Shown: positions 17,564-27,134, counted from the stretch's first letter. The stretch is DNA of 64,000 bases from Mesorhizobium sp. WSM3862 (GCF_002294985.1 NZ_NSGE01000003.1:186001-250000), one strand, 5' to 3'. The notes: a model not told the origin generated them from the sequence alone. Program-made: numbers and translations.

Positions 17564-18166
17564 TCAAGCTTTCGCCTTCTCGTAGAGTTCCAGGACATAA
17601 TCCCAGTTGATCAGGCTGTCGACGAAGGCTTCGAGATATTTCGGCCGCGCGTTGCGGTAGTCGATGTAATAGGAGTGCTCCCACACGTCGACGCCGAGGA
17701 TCGGCGAAGCGCCATGAACCAGCGGGTTCTCGCCATTGGGGGTCTTCGAGATCGCGAGCTTGCCGTCCTTGACCGAAAGCCATGCCCAGCCGGAGCCAAA
17801 CTGGGTGGTGCCGGCGGCGACGAAGTCCGCCTTGAACTTGTCGTAGCCGCCGAGATCGGCATCGACGGCCTTCTGCAGCGCGCCCGGCAGCTTGTTGCCG
17901 CCGCCGCCCTTCTTCATCCATTTCCAGAAATGGATATGGTTGTAGTGCTGGGCGGCATTGTTGAAGAGCCCGGCATTCTTGCCGAAGGACTGTTTCACGA
18001 CCTCTTCGACCGACAGGTCGCCCATTCCAGCCTCGGCGGCCAGCTTGTTGCCGTTGTCGACATAGGCTTTGTGGTGCTTGTCGTGGTGATACTCCAGCGT
18101 CTCCTTCGACATGTAAGGCTGCAAGGCCTCGTAGTCGTAGGGCAAAGCGGGCAACTCAAAAGCCAT
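17564..18166 (-). CDS. sodB: Superoxide dismutase, Fe/Mn family
   Basis: A 200-residue superoxide dismutase. Metal ligands by family position are H27 (EYHHDKHH), H77 (QHYNHIHFW), D160 and H164 (DVWEHSYYIDY). The AAQHYNHIHFW block and GGYDKFKADFVAAGTTQFGSG favour the iron or cambialistic type seen in rhizobia, where metal use can switch between Fe and Mn. No signal peptide, so cytoplasmic. A perfect inverted repeat sits 22 bp upstream of the start, and a strong terminator follows, so it is transcribed as a single gene. Confidence 0.95.
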   Translation of the reverse strand: MAFELPALPYDYEALQPYMSKETLEYHHDKHHKAYVDNGNKLAAEAGMGDLSVEEVVKQSFGKNAGLFNNAAQHYNHIHFWKWMKKGGGGNKLPGALQKAVDADLGGYDKFKADFVAAGTTQFGSGWAWLSVKDGKLAISKTPNGENPLVHGASPILGVDVWEHSYYIDYRNARPKYLEAFVDSLINWDYVLELYEKAKA

Positions 18167-18187
18167 GGATGGTACTCCCTCAGGAAA

Positions 18188-18209
18188 AGTCCGGTGAAAC
18201 TACCGGACT
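18188..18209 (-). promoter_or_regulatory. Perfect inverted repeat before sodB (operator, leader hairpin or ilvE terminator)
   Basis: AGTCCGGT-6 nt-ACCGGACT, a perfect 8-bp inverted repeat lying 22 bp before the sodB ATG. On the minus strand it is followed by TTTTCC, so it could also end transcription from the upstream aminotransferase gene (stop at 18274). Confidence 0.6.
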
Positions 18210-18273
18210 AAGATAGGTCTGGAATGGGTTGGGACAACTCCGGAACGAAGCGCCGAACGCCTTTTTTGTCCGC

Positions 18274-19152
18274 TCAGGCGGCGGAAGTCGAATGCGCCCA
18301 ATCCCAATAGAGCTCGCGCGCCTTCTTGGCGACCGGTCCTGGCTGAAGGCTGCGGTCCTCGATGCGCGTGATTGGCACCACCTTGGAATGGTTGCCGGTC
18401 GAGAAGATCTCGTCCGCCTCGAGGAAATCGCGGATCGACAGCGTCTTCTCGGTGGTCCTGAAACCATAGTCGCCGAGCAGGTTGATCGTGCGCGAGCGGG
18501 TGATGCCGGAAAGGAAGGTGCCGTTCGCGGCGGGCGTCATCACATGGCCGTCCTTGACCAGGAAGATGTTGGAGGTGCCGGTCTCGGCGACATTGCCCAG
18601 CATATCGAGCACCAGCGCGTTGTCGAAGCCGCGCATCTTGGCCTCGAGGATGGCGCGGCCATTGTTGGGATAGAGGCAGCCGGCCTTGGCGTTGGTCGGC
18701 ATGGTCTCGATGGTCGGCCGCCGGAACGGCGAGACGCCGATCGAAAAGCCCGAAGGCGGAATCATCGGTGACTCGTAAAGGCAGAGACAGAAGCGGGTCG
18801 AGGACGGGTCGGCCGGCACGCCCATATAGCCGCCATGCTCGGCCCAGTACATTGGCCTGATATAGACGGCGGTCTTGCCATCGAATTTCTGCAGGCCGTC
18901 CCAGGTCAGCCCGACGATCTGCTCCGCCGTCATGGAAGGCTTCAGGCCGAGCGCGATCGCCGAGGCGTTGACGCGCGCTGCGTGACGATCGAGATCGGGC
19001 GCCACGCCTTCGAACCAGCGAGCGCCGTCGAAGACGCTGGTGCCCAGCCACATGGCGTGGCTGCGCGGTCCCAGAATGGCGACATTGCCCTCGTACCAGT
19101 CGCCGTCCACATAGGTCCATGTCGCGGACTGCGCCGCCGCCGCCAGTGTCAT
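18274..19152 (-). CDS. ilvE: Branched-chain amino acid aminotransferase
   Basis: A class IV PLP-dependent aminotransferase of about 292 residues, making or degrading Leu, Ile and Val. Family blocks seen: GTSVFDGARWFEG, YIRPMYWAE, the PLP lysine in TNAKAGCLYPNN, VLDMLGNVAETGTSNIF and TFLSGITR. The ATG at 19152 (MTLAAAAQSATWTY) has a better ribosome site than the ATG at 19188. Substrate preference within class IV (branched-chain versus related amino acids) is inferred from the overall match. It is divergent from a haloacid dehalogenase gene. Confidence 0.88.
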   Translation of the reverse strand: MTLAAAAQSATWTYVDGDWYEGNVAILGPRSHAMWLGTSVFDGARWFEGVAPDLDRHAARVNASAIALGLKPSMTAEQIVGLTWDGLQKFDGKTAVYIRPMYWAEHGGYMGVPADPSSTRFCLCLYESPMIPPSGFSIGVSPFRRPTIETMPTNAKAGCLYPNNGRAILEAKMRGFDNALVLDMLGNVAETGTSNIFLVKDGHVMTPAANGTFLSGITRSRTINLLGDYGFRTTEKTLSIRDFLEADEIFSTGNHSKVVPITRIEDRSLQPGPVAKKARELYWDWAHSTSAA

Positions 19153-19304
19153 CGTTTGCCGTCCGTATGGATGAGTTCCGGCCGCCATAGGACGATGCTT
19201 TGACGGCCGGCGTCAACCGACATCGGAAAAAATCCTTGAGGCCAGAGGCACTTAAAGCACGGCGCACGAAAAGGGATGGGCCATGTGTGTTGGGTTTTTG
19301 TGTT

Positions 19305-19350
19305 ATGCGATCCTTTCCGAAAACCGCTGCCCACTTTTGGGCGACATGCA
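19305..19350. repeat. Rhizobial intergenic palindromic-type repeat (candidate)
   Basis: A segment with CCGAAAACCGCTGCCCAC followed by TTTTGGGCGACATGCA, which looks like the mosaic palindromic elements scattered between genes in Mesorhizobium and relatives. A shorter relative is at 761-804. It lies in the divergent ilvE / dehalogenase spacer. Confidence 0.55.
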
Positions 19351-19403
19351 TTAACCGCAATCAGCGCTTGCGCGGCAAGGCCGGGCGCCGCAAAACTCTT
19401 CCT

Positions 19404-20066
19404 ATGCATCATGCAGCCTATGTCTTCGACGCCTATGGCACGTTGTTCGACGTGCACGCCGCGGTGCGCCGCCATGCGGGCGAGATCGGGCCGGACGGCC
19501 AGCTTCTCTCCGAAATCTGGCGCGCCAAGCAGCTCGAATACTCCTGGGTGCGGACGCTGATGGGCGCCTATGCCGATTTCTGGCAACTGACCGAGCAGGC
19601 GCTGGACTTCGCGCTGCGCAAGGTGCCGTCGGCCGATCCGGCGCTCAGGGCAAGGCTGCTGGAAGCCTATTGGCGGCTCGACTGCTATCCGGAAGTGCCG
19701 GCGGTATTGAAGGCGCTGAAAGCCGCGGGAGCGAAGCTCGCGATCCTGTCCAACGGCTCGCCGGAAATGCTGCGGGCGGCGGTGAAATCGGCCGCCCTCG
19801 ACCAGATCCTGGACGACGTCTTCTCGGTTGACGAGATCAAGCGCTTCAAGACCGATCCTTCGGTCTACGACATGGTGGTCACCGGCTGGCGGCTCTATCC
19901 GGGGGCGGTGTCGTTCCAGTCCTCCAACCGCTGGGACGTCGCGGGCGCCGCCAGGTTCGGCTTCCGCACCGTCTGGATCAATCGCGCCAATCAGCCCGAC
20001 GAATACCGGGACTTTCCGCCGGGGCTCATCCTGCCCTCGCTCGAAGGCCTTCTGGCAGGGGTTTGA
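19404..20066 (+). CDS. Haloacid dehalogenase, type II (HAD superfamily)
   Basis: A 220-residue HAD-superfamily hydrolase of the (S)-2-haloacid dehalogenase type II group. Motif I is YVFDAYGTLFD with the nucleophile Asp, motif II ILSNGSPEML, motif III lysine in RFKTDPSVYDMV, and the type II signature FQSSNRWDVAGAARFGF with the catalytic Asp. WINRANQPDEY also fits. The ATG at 19404 begins directly before motif I; the frame is open to 19200, but that leader crosses a repeat element. It converts 2-haloacids to 2-hydroxyacids, though natural substrates in such bacteria are often uncertain. Confidence 0.88.
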   Translation: MHHAAYVFDAYGTLFDVHAAVRRHAGEIGPDGQLLSEIWRAKQLEYSWVRTLMGAYADFWQLTEQALDFALRKVPSADPALRARLLEAYWRLDCYPEVPAVLKALKAAGAKLAILSNGSPEMLRAAVKSAALDQILDDVFSVDEIKRFKTDPSVYDMVVTGWRLYPGAVSFQSSNRWDVAGAARFGFRTVWINRANQPDEYRDFPPGLILPSLEGLLAGV

Positions 20067-20235
20067 GGGTGCTGTTGCTGCAGTGCAACAGATGTGTCGC
20101 AGTCACAGCTTCGCCTTTGTTTGTCCACCCTGAGGCCAGAATTGGAACCGCCTATCACCGCCGACTGTTAACAGCTGCCGGCGGCCGGCCCGCGGATTCA
20201 TGCATTCTTGCGATTAAGACCTAGAAAAGGCAACC

Positions 20236-21054
20236 ATGTCAGACGCTTCCTTCCGCATCACCCGCCGTGGCTTCCTCAATCTCACGGCCCTTGGAGCTGC
20301 TTCGGCGGCTTCCGCCTGCTCGACCGCCGGTCCTCGCCCGGCAGCCGTGCAGCCGCCACCGCCGGCCTCTGTCGAGCCGCCGCTCGGCGACTACGCCACC
20401 ATGTATGGGCCGATGTCCGACAACGGCTTCGACCTGCCGGCCATCCCGGTGAACAAGATCGATCACAGATATTTGCGCCAGATCGTTCCCGATCCGACCG
20501 GACAGCGCCCGGGCACCATCGTCGTCGATACCACCAACCACTTCCTCTATCTGGTGCGTGAGGGTGGCCAGGCGATCCGCTACGGCGTCGGTCTCGGCCG
20601 CGCCGGCTTCGAATGGTCGGGCGATGCGGTCGTGCAATGGAAGCAGAAGTGGCCGAAATGGACGCCGCCGGACGAGATGGTCGCGCGCCAGCCGGAACTG
20701 ACGGAATACAGCGCCAAGAACGGCGGTATGCCCGGCGGGCTCAAGAACCCGCTCGGGGCGCGTGCGCTCTACCTCTTCAAAGGCAACCAGGACACGCTCT
20801 ATCGTCTGCACGGGTCGCCGGAATGGTGGTCGATCGGCAAGTCGGTCTCGTCGGGCTGCGTGCGCCTGATCAATCAGGATATCATCGACCTCTATGACCG
20901 CGTGCCCAACAAGACGCCGGTCGTGGTCACATTAGATGTCGGCCAGCCGATGGCCGACATGCCCGAGCGCCGGGCCATTCCGATCGACAACGGCGTGCCG
21001 GACGACTCTGTCCTGCTGGGGCCGGTGCCGCAGGAGAGCAGCGAGATCTTTTGA
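20236..21054 (+). CDS. L,D-transpeptidase (YkuD domain), exported lipoprotein-like
   Basis: A 272-residue L,D-transpeptidase that cross-links peptidoglycan or attaches envelope proteins to it. The N-terminus has a twin-arginine motif (RRGFLNLTALG) and a lipobox-like SASAC, so it may be a Tat-exported lipoprotein. The YkuD catalytic region reads LHGSPEWWSIGKSVSSGCVR with catalytic Cys in SSGCVR and conserved His in LHG. The VVDTTNHFLYLVREGG strand begins the domain. Length is normal for rhizobial YkuD proteins. It is one of several wall-related genes here, but not in an operon with them. Confidence 0.92.
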   Translation: MSDASFRITRRGFLNLTALGAASAASACSTAGPRPAAVQPPPPASVEPPLGDYATMYGPMSDNGFDLPAIPVNKIDHRYLRQIVPDPTGQRPGTIVVDTTNHFLYLVREGGQAIRYGVGLGRAGFEWSGDAVVQWKQKWPKWTPPDEMVARQPELTEYSAKNGGMPGGLKNPLGARALYLFKGNQDTLYRLHGSPEWWSIGKSVSSGCVRLINQDIIDLYDRVPNKTPVVVTLDVGQPMADMPERRAIPIDNGVPDDSVLLGPVPQESSEIF

Positions 21055-21065
21055 TCCGGCGTTCG

Positions 21066-22493
21066 TCAGCGGTGCTTGGCGACGATATCCGCCAGCACCG
21101 CAACGCCGCGTCGCAACGCCTCCGCGTCGAGACCAGCATATCCCATGATGAAGCCCGTCGTTTCGGGCCGCGGCTCGGCCGGATCATAGAGCGGCGATAC
21201 CGGATAGAGGCCGATCCCCGCAGTACGTGCGTCGGCTATGATCGCCGGCTCGCATCCAGAATCGATGCCGTTCAACCAGGCCACGACGTGCAGGCCCGTG
21301 TCGGCCCCAGAAACAGTCACCTTTGGCCCGATATGATCGGCCAGCGCCCGCAGCAGGACCTCTCTGCGCTCGGCATTTTTCCTGCGGATGCTGCGGACGT
21401 GGCGCTCGTAAGCGCCGCTCGTCAGCAGGTCGGCCAACACGTCCTGCTCCAGCATCGGAGCATGCCGGTCGGTCAGGCGCTTTGCCTCGCTGAAGGCCCG
21501 ACGCAGGCCGGCGGGGACGACGAGATAACCGAGCCGCAAGGTGGGCGAGAGCGTTTTGGACAGCGTGCCGACATAGATGACCGAGCCTGGATCGAGCGTC
21601 TGCAGAGGCGGGATGGGGGCGATGTCGTGGCGGTATTCGCCGTCGTAATCGTCTTCGACGACATAGGCGCCTGATGCCGTGGCCCAGGCCAGGAGGGAAT
21701 GCCGCCGCGTCGCCGAAAGCACGCCGCCGAGCGGAAACTGGTGCGATGGCGTGACGTAAGCCAGACGGGCCGGCGGCAGCGCATCCGTCCTTATCCCGTC
21801 AGCGTCGACCGCAACTGGCACGGCGACGCCGCCCGCGGCCGTGAAGGCATGGCGGGCCAGCAGATAGCCCGGATTCTCGATCACGAACGGGTCGCCGGAG
21901 TCGAGCAGCAGCCGCGCGCAGAGGTCGAGCCCTTGCTGGGAGCCGTTGACGATGGCGATCTGGTCCGGCGCGCAGTTGATGCCGCGAGCGCGCCAGAGAT
22001 AGGTTTGCAGGGCGCTGCGAAGAACAAGCGATCCCTGTGGGTCGCCATAACGCAGCCGCGCGCCGCGCCGCAGAATGGCTTTGTTCGAGGCCCTTCGCCA
22101 AGCCAGCACCGGGAAGTCCGCCCCGGACAGGTCGCCATAGCGGAAATCCGCAACCTTGGCGGGCTGCTGTTCCGCCGGCGAAGGCAAAGCCAGCAGCCTG
22201 CGCGCGAACGTCGAGAGGTTGCGTGGCGAGGCGGCCGCGATGGAAGCCGCCCCTGACGGCCTCTCCAGTCCCGGAGCCACAATGGCACGCGCGCCCTGCC
22301 GAATGATCAGATAGCCTTCGGCGTCGAGCTGGTTGTAGGCCGCCGTCACCGTGGTTCGCGACGCGCCCCATTCGGCGGCAAAGGCCCGCGACGACGGCAG
22401 CCGATCGCCGGGCCGGTAAACGCCGCTGTGGATCTGCGCCTTGATCGCCGCGATGATCCGGCGCGCCACGCCTTTCTGCTCCAACTGGACCAT
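21066..22493 (-). CDS. MocR/PdxR-type GntR regulator with aminotransferase domain
   Basis: A 475-residue transcription factor: an N-terminal GntR winged helix (IIAAIKAQIHSGVYRPGDRL, GASRTTVTAAYNQLDAEGYL) fused to a fold-type I aminotransferase-like domain, which binds PLP as an effector. The lysine block is YVGTLSKTLSPTLRLGYLV. The ATG at 22493 directly precedes the DNA-binding domain; the frame extends to 22553. The gene is divergent from a PaiB-like gene followed by a LysE-type exporter, and MocR regulators usually control their divergent neighbour, so that pair is the probable target (inference). Confidence 0.9.
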   Translation of the reverse strand: MVQLEQKGVARRIIAAIKAQIHSGVYRPGDRLPSSRAFAAEWGASRTTVTAAYNQLDAEGYLIIRQGARAIVAPGLERPSGAASIAAASPRNLSTFARRLLALPSPAEQQPAKVADFRYGDLSGADFPVLAWRRASNKAILRRGARLRYGDPQGSLVLRSALQTYLWRARGINCAPDQIAIVNGSQQGLDLCARLLLDSGDPFVIENPGYLLARHAFTAAGGVAVPVAVDADGIRTDALPPARLAYVTPSHQFPLGGVLSATRRHSLLAWATASGAYVVEDDYDGEYRHDIAPIPPLQTLDPGSVIYVGTLSKTLSPTLRLGYLVVPAGLRRAFSEAKRLTDRHAPMLEQDVLADLLTSGAYERHVRSIRRKNAERREVLLRALADHIGPKVTVSGADTGLHVVAWLNGIDSGCEPAIIADARTAGIGLYPVSPLYDPAEPRPETTGFIMGYAGLDAEALRRGVAVLADIVAKHR

Positions 22494-22570
22494 CGAAAAC
22501 CTGCAAAACTGGATGTTCCAAGCAAGCCAGCTTTCCTGCATCTTTCCATGCAATGCAAGGAGTTTTCGCC

Positions 22571-23194
22571 ATGTACATTCCGCCCGCCTTCCGCGATGAC
22601 GACAGGGAGAGCCTCATGGCGACGATCCGCGCGGCACGGCTGGCGACGCTGGTCACCGCCACGGCGGAAGGACCGCAGGCGACGCCATTGCCGCTTTTGC
22701 TCAACGAGAGCGAGGGCGAGCATGGCACGATCTACGGCCATGTCGCGAAGGCAAATCCGCAGTGGCGCGCACCGGTGCTGGGCGAAAGCCTGGCGATCTT
22801 CATGGGCCCCGACGCCTACGTGACGCCGGCCTGGTATCAGACCAAGCAAGAGACCGGAAAGGTAGTGCCGACTTGGAACTACCTGGCCGTTCATGCCTAT
22901 GGGCCGATCGAATTCTTCGAGGATGCCGACAGGCTGCTCGAGATCGTCACGCGTCTGACCAATCTGCATGAAGGCGGACGCCCCTCGCCTTGGTCCGTAT
23001 CGGATGCGCCGCCGGATTTCATCCAGGCGCAACTCAAAGGCATTGTCGGCTTGCGCATGCCGATCACGCGGCTCCAAGGCAAGCGCAAGATGAGCCAGAA
23101 CCGCAACGCGGCCGATCGCGCCGGTGTCGCCACCGGTCTAGCAGCGAGCGACCGGCCTTCGGATCGCGACGTCGCCCAACTGATCCCGTCTTGA
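22571..23194 (+). CDS. paiB: PaiB-family FMN-binding protein
   Basis: A 207-residue member of the PaiB/FMN-binding negative regulator family, split-barrel flavin-binding proteins related to pyridoxamine-phosphate oxidase. MYIPPAFRDDD at the start, GHVAKANPQW, and YVTPAWYQTKQETGKVVPTWNY are characteristic. The ATG at 22571 matches the conserved N-terminus; the frame opens at 22553. It starts a probable two-gene unit with the LysE-type exporter 34 bp downstream and is divergent from a MocR regulator. Its actual role (regulator or oxidoreductase) is not settled for the family. Confidence 0.88.
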   Translation: MYIPPAFRDDDRESLMATIRAARLATLVTATAEGPQATPLPLLLNESEGEHGTIYGHVAKANPQWRAPVLGESLAIFMGPDAYVTPAWYQTKQETGKVVPTWNYLAVHAYGPIEFFEDADRLLEIVTRLTNLHEGGRPSPWSVSDAPPDFIQAQLKGIVGLRMPITRLQGKRKMSQNRNAADRAGVATGLAASDRPSDRDVAQLIPS

Positions 23195-23228
23195 CATCCG
23201 ACCCAGTCCAATTGCCAGCGAGCCGATC

Positions 23229-23879
23229 ATGCCGGACCTGACACAATTCGCCTTGTACTTCGCCGCGGCGCTGCTGCTCGCCATCACGCCCGGACCGGGC
23301 ATCTTCTATGTCGCCGCGCGCACCCTGGCCGGAGGCCGCGCTGAAGGCATCGCCTCCAGTTTCGGGACGGGCCTGGGCGGCATGGTTCATGTGCTTGCCG
23401 GAAGCCTGGGCGTTTCCGCCCTCGTGCTCGCGAGCGCCGAACTCTTTACGGCGCTGAAGCTGATCGGCGCCGTCTACCTCGTCTGGCTCGGCTTGCGCAC
23501 CTTCCAGTCCGCCCGCCGCGAGGCAAAGGCAATGCTGGAAGGTGGCGCGCCGACGCCTGCGGTCGTCGCTGGCCGAGCGTTTCGCGAAGGGGTGCTGGTC
23601 GAGGCTCTGAACCCGAAGACGGCCGCCTTCTTCCTGGCCTTCATTCCGCAATTCGTGGATCTCGGCGCCGGCCACGTCGCCTTGCAGTTCATGGTGCTCG
23701 GCTTCGTGTCGGTGACGCTCAACACGCTGGCCGATATCGTGGTCGCCTTCGCGGCCGGCCGCATCAGGGAAGGCGCGGCAGGCCGTTCCGGCATCATACG
23801 CCGGATGCGGGAGGCGTCCGGCGGCGCGATGATCGCGCTGGGCATCGGGCTCGCCGTAGCCAAGCGCCCTGCCCTATGA
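23229..23879 (+). CDS. LysE/RhtB family amino acid exporter
   Basis: A 216-residue inner-membrane exporter of the LysE/RhtB family with about six hydrophobic segments. The signature near the N-terminus is LLAITPGPGIFYVAARTLAGG; GAVYLVWLGLRTF and FREGVLVEALNPKTAAFFLAF are further family blocks. It follows paiB closely on the same strand and lies opposite a MocR regulator, so it may export an amino acid whose metabolism involves PLP chemistry (inference). The substrate cannot be read from the sequence. Confidence 0.9.
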   Translation: MPDLTQFALYFAAALLLAITPGPGIFYVAARTLAGGRAEGIASSFGTGLGGMVHVLAGSLGVSALVLASAELFTALKLIGAVYLVWLGLRTFQSARREAKAMLEGGAPTPAVVAGRAFREGVLVEALNPKTAAFFLAFIPQFVDLGAGHVALQFMVLGFVSVTLNTLADIVVAFAAGRIREGAAGRSGIIRRMREASGGAMIALGIGLAVAKRPAL

Positions 23880-23900
23880 TAGCCGCGCCTCAGTTGGGCG

Positions 23901-25424
23901 CTACCGCCCGCGCGCCAGGCTGCCTAGTATCCCGCGCACGATCGCGCGGCCGACGGAAGAGCCCACCGAACGCACCACCGACTTGATCGCGGCTTCGGCC
24001 ACTGTCTGGCGGTTGGAGGACCGGCGGCCCGACCCTCCCAACACATCGTCGAAGCCCGGAATTGTCCAGCGCGAGCCGCCGGTGCCCGCCTGCTGCGCCT
24101 GCGCTTCGGCTTCCTGCGCCTCCCTGGTCTTCTTCTGCAGTATCTCGAAGGCCGAGTCGCGATCGACCGCTTGATCGTACTGCCCGGCGACCGGGCTCTC
24201 GGCAAGGACCTTGCGGCGCTCGTCAGGTGTGATCGGCCCGAGCCGCGACGACGGCGGACGAATCAATGTGCGCTGGACCATGGCCGGCACGCCCTTGTCC
24301 TCCAGCATCGAGACCAGCGCCTCGCCGGTGGCGAGCTGGGTGATCGCGGTGGCGCAGTCGAAATCCGGGTTGGGCCGGAAGGTGTCGGCCGCCGTCCGCA
24401 CCGCCTGCTGCTCGCGCGGCGTATAGGCGCGCAACGCGTGCTGCACGCGGTTGCCGAGCTGGGCCAAAACCTTTTCCGGAATGTCGAGCGGATTCTGGGT
24501 GACGAAATAGACGCCCACACCCTTGGAGCGGATCAGCCGCACCACCTGCTCGACGCGATCAACCAGCACCTTCGGCGCGTCCTCGAACAAAAGATGCGCC
24601 TCGTCGAAGAAGAAGACCAGCTTCGGCCGCTCGAGATCGCCGACCTCGGGCAGTTCCTCAAACAGCTCCGACATCAGCCAGAGCAGGAAAGTGGCATAGA
24701 GCCTGGGATTCATCATCAGTCTGTCGGCGGCCAGAACACTGATCGCGCCGCGGCCGTCGCGGGTGGTGCGCATCAAATCGGCGATGCGCAGCGCCGGCTC
24801 GCCGAAGAAGTTCGCGGCGCCCTGCTGCTCAAGCACCAGAAGCGTGCGCTGGATGGCGCCGACGGAAGGCTTGGTGACATTGCCGTAGCGTGCGCTGAGC
24901 TCGTCGGCTCGCTCGGCGATGTTGGCGAGCAGCGCCTGCAGGTCTTTGAGATCAAGCAGCAGCAGACCCTCTTCGTCAGCGATGCGGAAGGCGATGTTCA
25001 TGACACCTTCCTGCGCTTCGGTGAGGTTCATCAGCCGCGACAAAAGCAGCGGCCCCATTTCCGAGATGGTGGCACGGATCGGGTGACCCTGCTCGCCGAA
25101 CAGATCCCAGAAGATGACCGGGTATTCCTGAAACTGATAGGGATCGAGCTTCACCTGCTCTGCACGCTTGACCAGGAAATCCTTGGCCTCGCCCATCATG
25201 GCGATGCCGGAAAGGTCGCCCTTGATGTCGGCGCAGAAGACCGGGACGCCGGCATTTGAGAAGCCCTCGGCCAAGATCTGCAAGCTGACCGTCTTGCCGG
25301 TACCCGTAGCACCGGTAATCAGGCCGTGGCGGTTGCCGTAGCGCAGCAGGAGTTCCTCGGCGCGCTGGTAGGAATCATCAGGCTTGCGGCTGGCGCCGAT
25401 GAAGATGCTGGTGTGGTCAGCCAT
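23901..25424 (-). CDS. HerA-like ATPase (DUF853 family)
   Basis: A 507-residue P-loop ATPase of the DUF853/YjgR group, related to HerA/FtsK-type helicases. Walker A is GATGTGKT at residues 38-45; the Walker B region is LVFFFDEAHLLF. VYFVTQNPLDIPEKVLAQLGNRVQHALRAYTP is split over the sensor region, and an Ala/Gln-rich stretch precedes a small C-terminal domain ending SVGRAIVRGILGSL. The ATG at 25424 (MADHTSIFIGASR) is the family's usual start. Its cellular role is not known; no NurA-like nuclease gene is adjacent. Divergent from mutA with 267 bp between. Confidence 0.88.
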   Translation of the reverse strand: MADHTSIFIGASRKPDDSYQRAEELLLRYGNRHGLITGATGTGKTVSLQILAEGFSNAGVPVFCADIKGDLSGIAMMGEAKDFLVKRAEQVKLDPYQFQEYPVIFWDLFGEQGHPIRATISEMGPLLLSRLMNLTEAQEGVMNIAFRIADEEGLLLLDLKDLQALLANIAERADELSARYGNVTKPSVGAIQRTLLVLEQQGAANFFGEPALRIADLMRTTRDGRGAISVLAADRLMMNPRLYATFLLWLMSELFEELPEVGDLERPKLVFFFDEAHLLFEDAPKVLVDRVEQVVRLIRSKGVGVYFVTQNPLDIPEKVLAQLGNRVQHALRAYTPREQQAVRTAADTFRPNPDFDCATAITQLATGEALVSMLEDKGVPAMVQRTLIRPPSSRLGPITPDERRKVLAESPVAGQYDQAVDRDSAFEILQKKTREAQEAEAQAQQAGTGGSRWTIPGFDDVLGGSGRRSSNRQTVAEAAIKSVVRSVGSSVGRAIVRGILGSLARGR

Positions 25425-25691
25425 ATGTCCGGTCTCCGCAATCTCTTCCGCCAAAAACGCCCGGCCTCATGGAGGATAGTAACGCGATCGGCGGGCGACA
25501 ATGCCCACCATCAAATTTGGCGCTACTCGATTTGACGCTGGCAGCGAAACCACCTTACTAAGCTTGCGGATTTTGCGCATGTTTGGCAATCGGTTAGCGG
25601 CTGCCGGAACAACCGCGACGGATGTCGCATTGTGATATGCGGCGGGGGACCATAGACTGGTGGCTGATGCGGCCGATAGACGAGGAGTGCG

Positions 25692-27134
25692 ATGGGCGCC
25701 GGCGCCTTGACTAGGGATGTCGACCTTCCAGACCCGGACGCCAAGCGCTGGCTGGCGCTGGCGGAAAAAGCGCTTGCCGGCGGCGCTTTCGAACAGAAGC
25801 TTGTTTCGCACACCGATGACGGCATCCGCATCGAGCCGCTCAGCGAGCGTTCGACGACAGCCGAGCCGGTGGTGCGCACCAATCCGAAGTCGCCATGGAT
25901 CGTCAGCCAGCGCATCGACGATCCGGATATCGCCCGCGCCAGCGCCCAGGCGCTGCAGGACATCGCTGAGGGCGCGACCGGCCTGTCGCTGGTTTTCGAG
26001 GGCGCGCCGAATGCGTTCGGCTACGGGCTGCCGAGAACCGCGGAGGCGCTGGAAACGGTGCTCGACGGCGTGCCGCTCAACCGGGTCCAGGTGCGCATCG
26101 ATGCGCATCCGTGGAGCCGCGCCGTGGCGGATTGGCTGCTCGCCTTCCTGACCCGGCGCCGCTCCGATCCGGCGAAGCTCAACCTTTCCTTCGGCATCGA
26201 CCCGGCGGCGATCTTCGCCGGCACCGGACGGCTGCGCACCTCGATCGAGGCGCTGCAGGAGTCAATGCCGCAATCGCTGGCGCATTTCTTCTCGATGGGC
26301 GTGCCCGGCGTGCTGCTCGAAGCGGACGGCCGCGTCTTCCACAATGCCGGCGCCACCGAGGCGCAGGAGCTCGGCACGATGATGGCTTCCGCCGTGTCCT
26401 ATCTCAGGATGTTCGAGAAGGCGCGCCAGCCGCTGGTCTATGCCGCGCCCTATATCGGCTTTGCCCTCAGCGTCGACCAGGACCAGTTCCTGTCGATGGC
26501 CAAGGTGCGGGCGTTGCGCAAGCTCTGGGCGCGGATCCAGGAAGCCTGCTCGATCCCGGCCTCGACGGCGAACGTCCACGCCGAGACCTCCTATCGCATG
26601 ATGGCGATGGCGGATCCGGAAACCAACATCCTGCGCACCGCGATTGCCGCTTTTGCCGCGGCGACCGGCGGCGCTGATTCCGTCTCGATCCTGCCGCATA
26701 CCATCGCGCATGGACTGCCGGCCGGTTTTGCGCGCCGCGTCGCCCGCAACGCGCAGCTGATCCTGGCGCATGAGAGCCATCTCCATCACGTGGTCGATCC
26801 GGCCAGCGGCTCCGGAGCGGTCGAGGCGCTGACCGACGGTCTTTGCGCGGCGGCCTGGGAAGAATTCCAGCGCATCGAGGCCGAGGGCGGCGTGCTCAAC
26901 AGCCTGCAGCAGGGCTATATCCAGAACCGTGTGCAGACGGCCGCCGCGAAGCGCAATGCCGTCTATCGGGCCGGCGAACGCGGCATCATCGGCACCACCT
27001 TGTTCCGCACCGGCAGCGAGCGCCCCGTCGAGACATTGAAAGCCGAACGCCGGCCCGCGCTGACAGAAGGCGTGGCGACCTGCGAGCCGCTGTTTCCAGT
27101 TCGCATCGATCAGTCGATCGGAGCCGGCTCATGA
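25692..27134 (+). CDS. mutA: Methylmalonyl-CoA mutase small (beta) subunit
   Basis: A 480-residue subunit of the B12-dependent mutase that interconverts methylmalonyl-CoA and succinyl-CoA in propionate metabolism. It has the mutase TIM-barrel blocks ([22 protein letters not shown] is split across the core; [18 protein letters not shown]) but lacks the DxHxxG cobalamin motif, as expected for the non-catalytic subunit. A GAGGAG Shine-Dalgarno lies just upstream of the ATG. Its stop overlaps the mutB start (ATGA), so equimolar coupled translation is likely. Confidence 0.93.
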   Translation: MGAGALTRDVDLPDPDAKRWLALAEKALAGGAFEQKLVSHTDDGIRIEPLSERSTTAEPVVRTNPKSPWIVSQRIDDPDIARASAQALQDIAEGATGLSLVFEGAPNAFGYGLPRTAEALETVLDGVPLNRVQVRIDAHPWSRAVADWLLAFLTRRRSDPAKLNLSFGIDPAAIFAGTGRLRTSIEALQESMPQSLAHFFSMGVPGVLLEADGRVFHNAGATEAQELGTMMASAVSYLRMFEKARQPLVYAAPYIGFALSVDQDQFLSMAKVRALRKLWARIQEACSIPASTANVHAETSYRMMAMADPETNILRTAIAAFAAATGGADSVSILPHTIAHGLPAGFARRVARNAQLILAHESHLHHVVDPASGSGAVEALTDGLCAAAWEEFQRIEAEGGVLNSLQQGYIQNRVQTAAAKRNAVYRAGERGIIGTTLFRTGSERPVETLKAERRPALTEGVATCEPLFPVRIDQSIGAGS

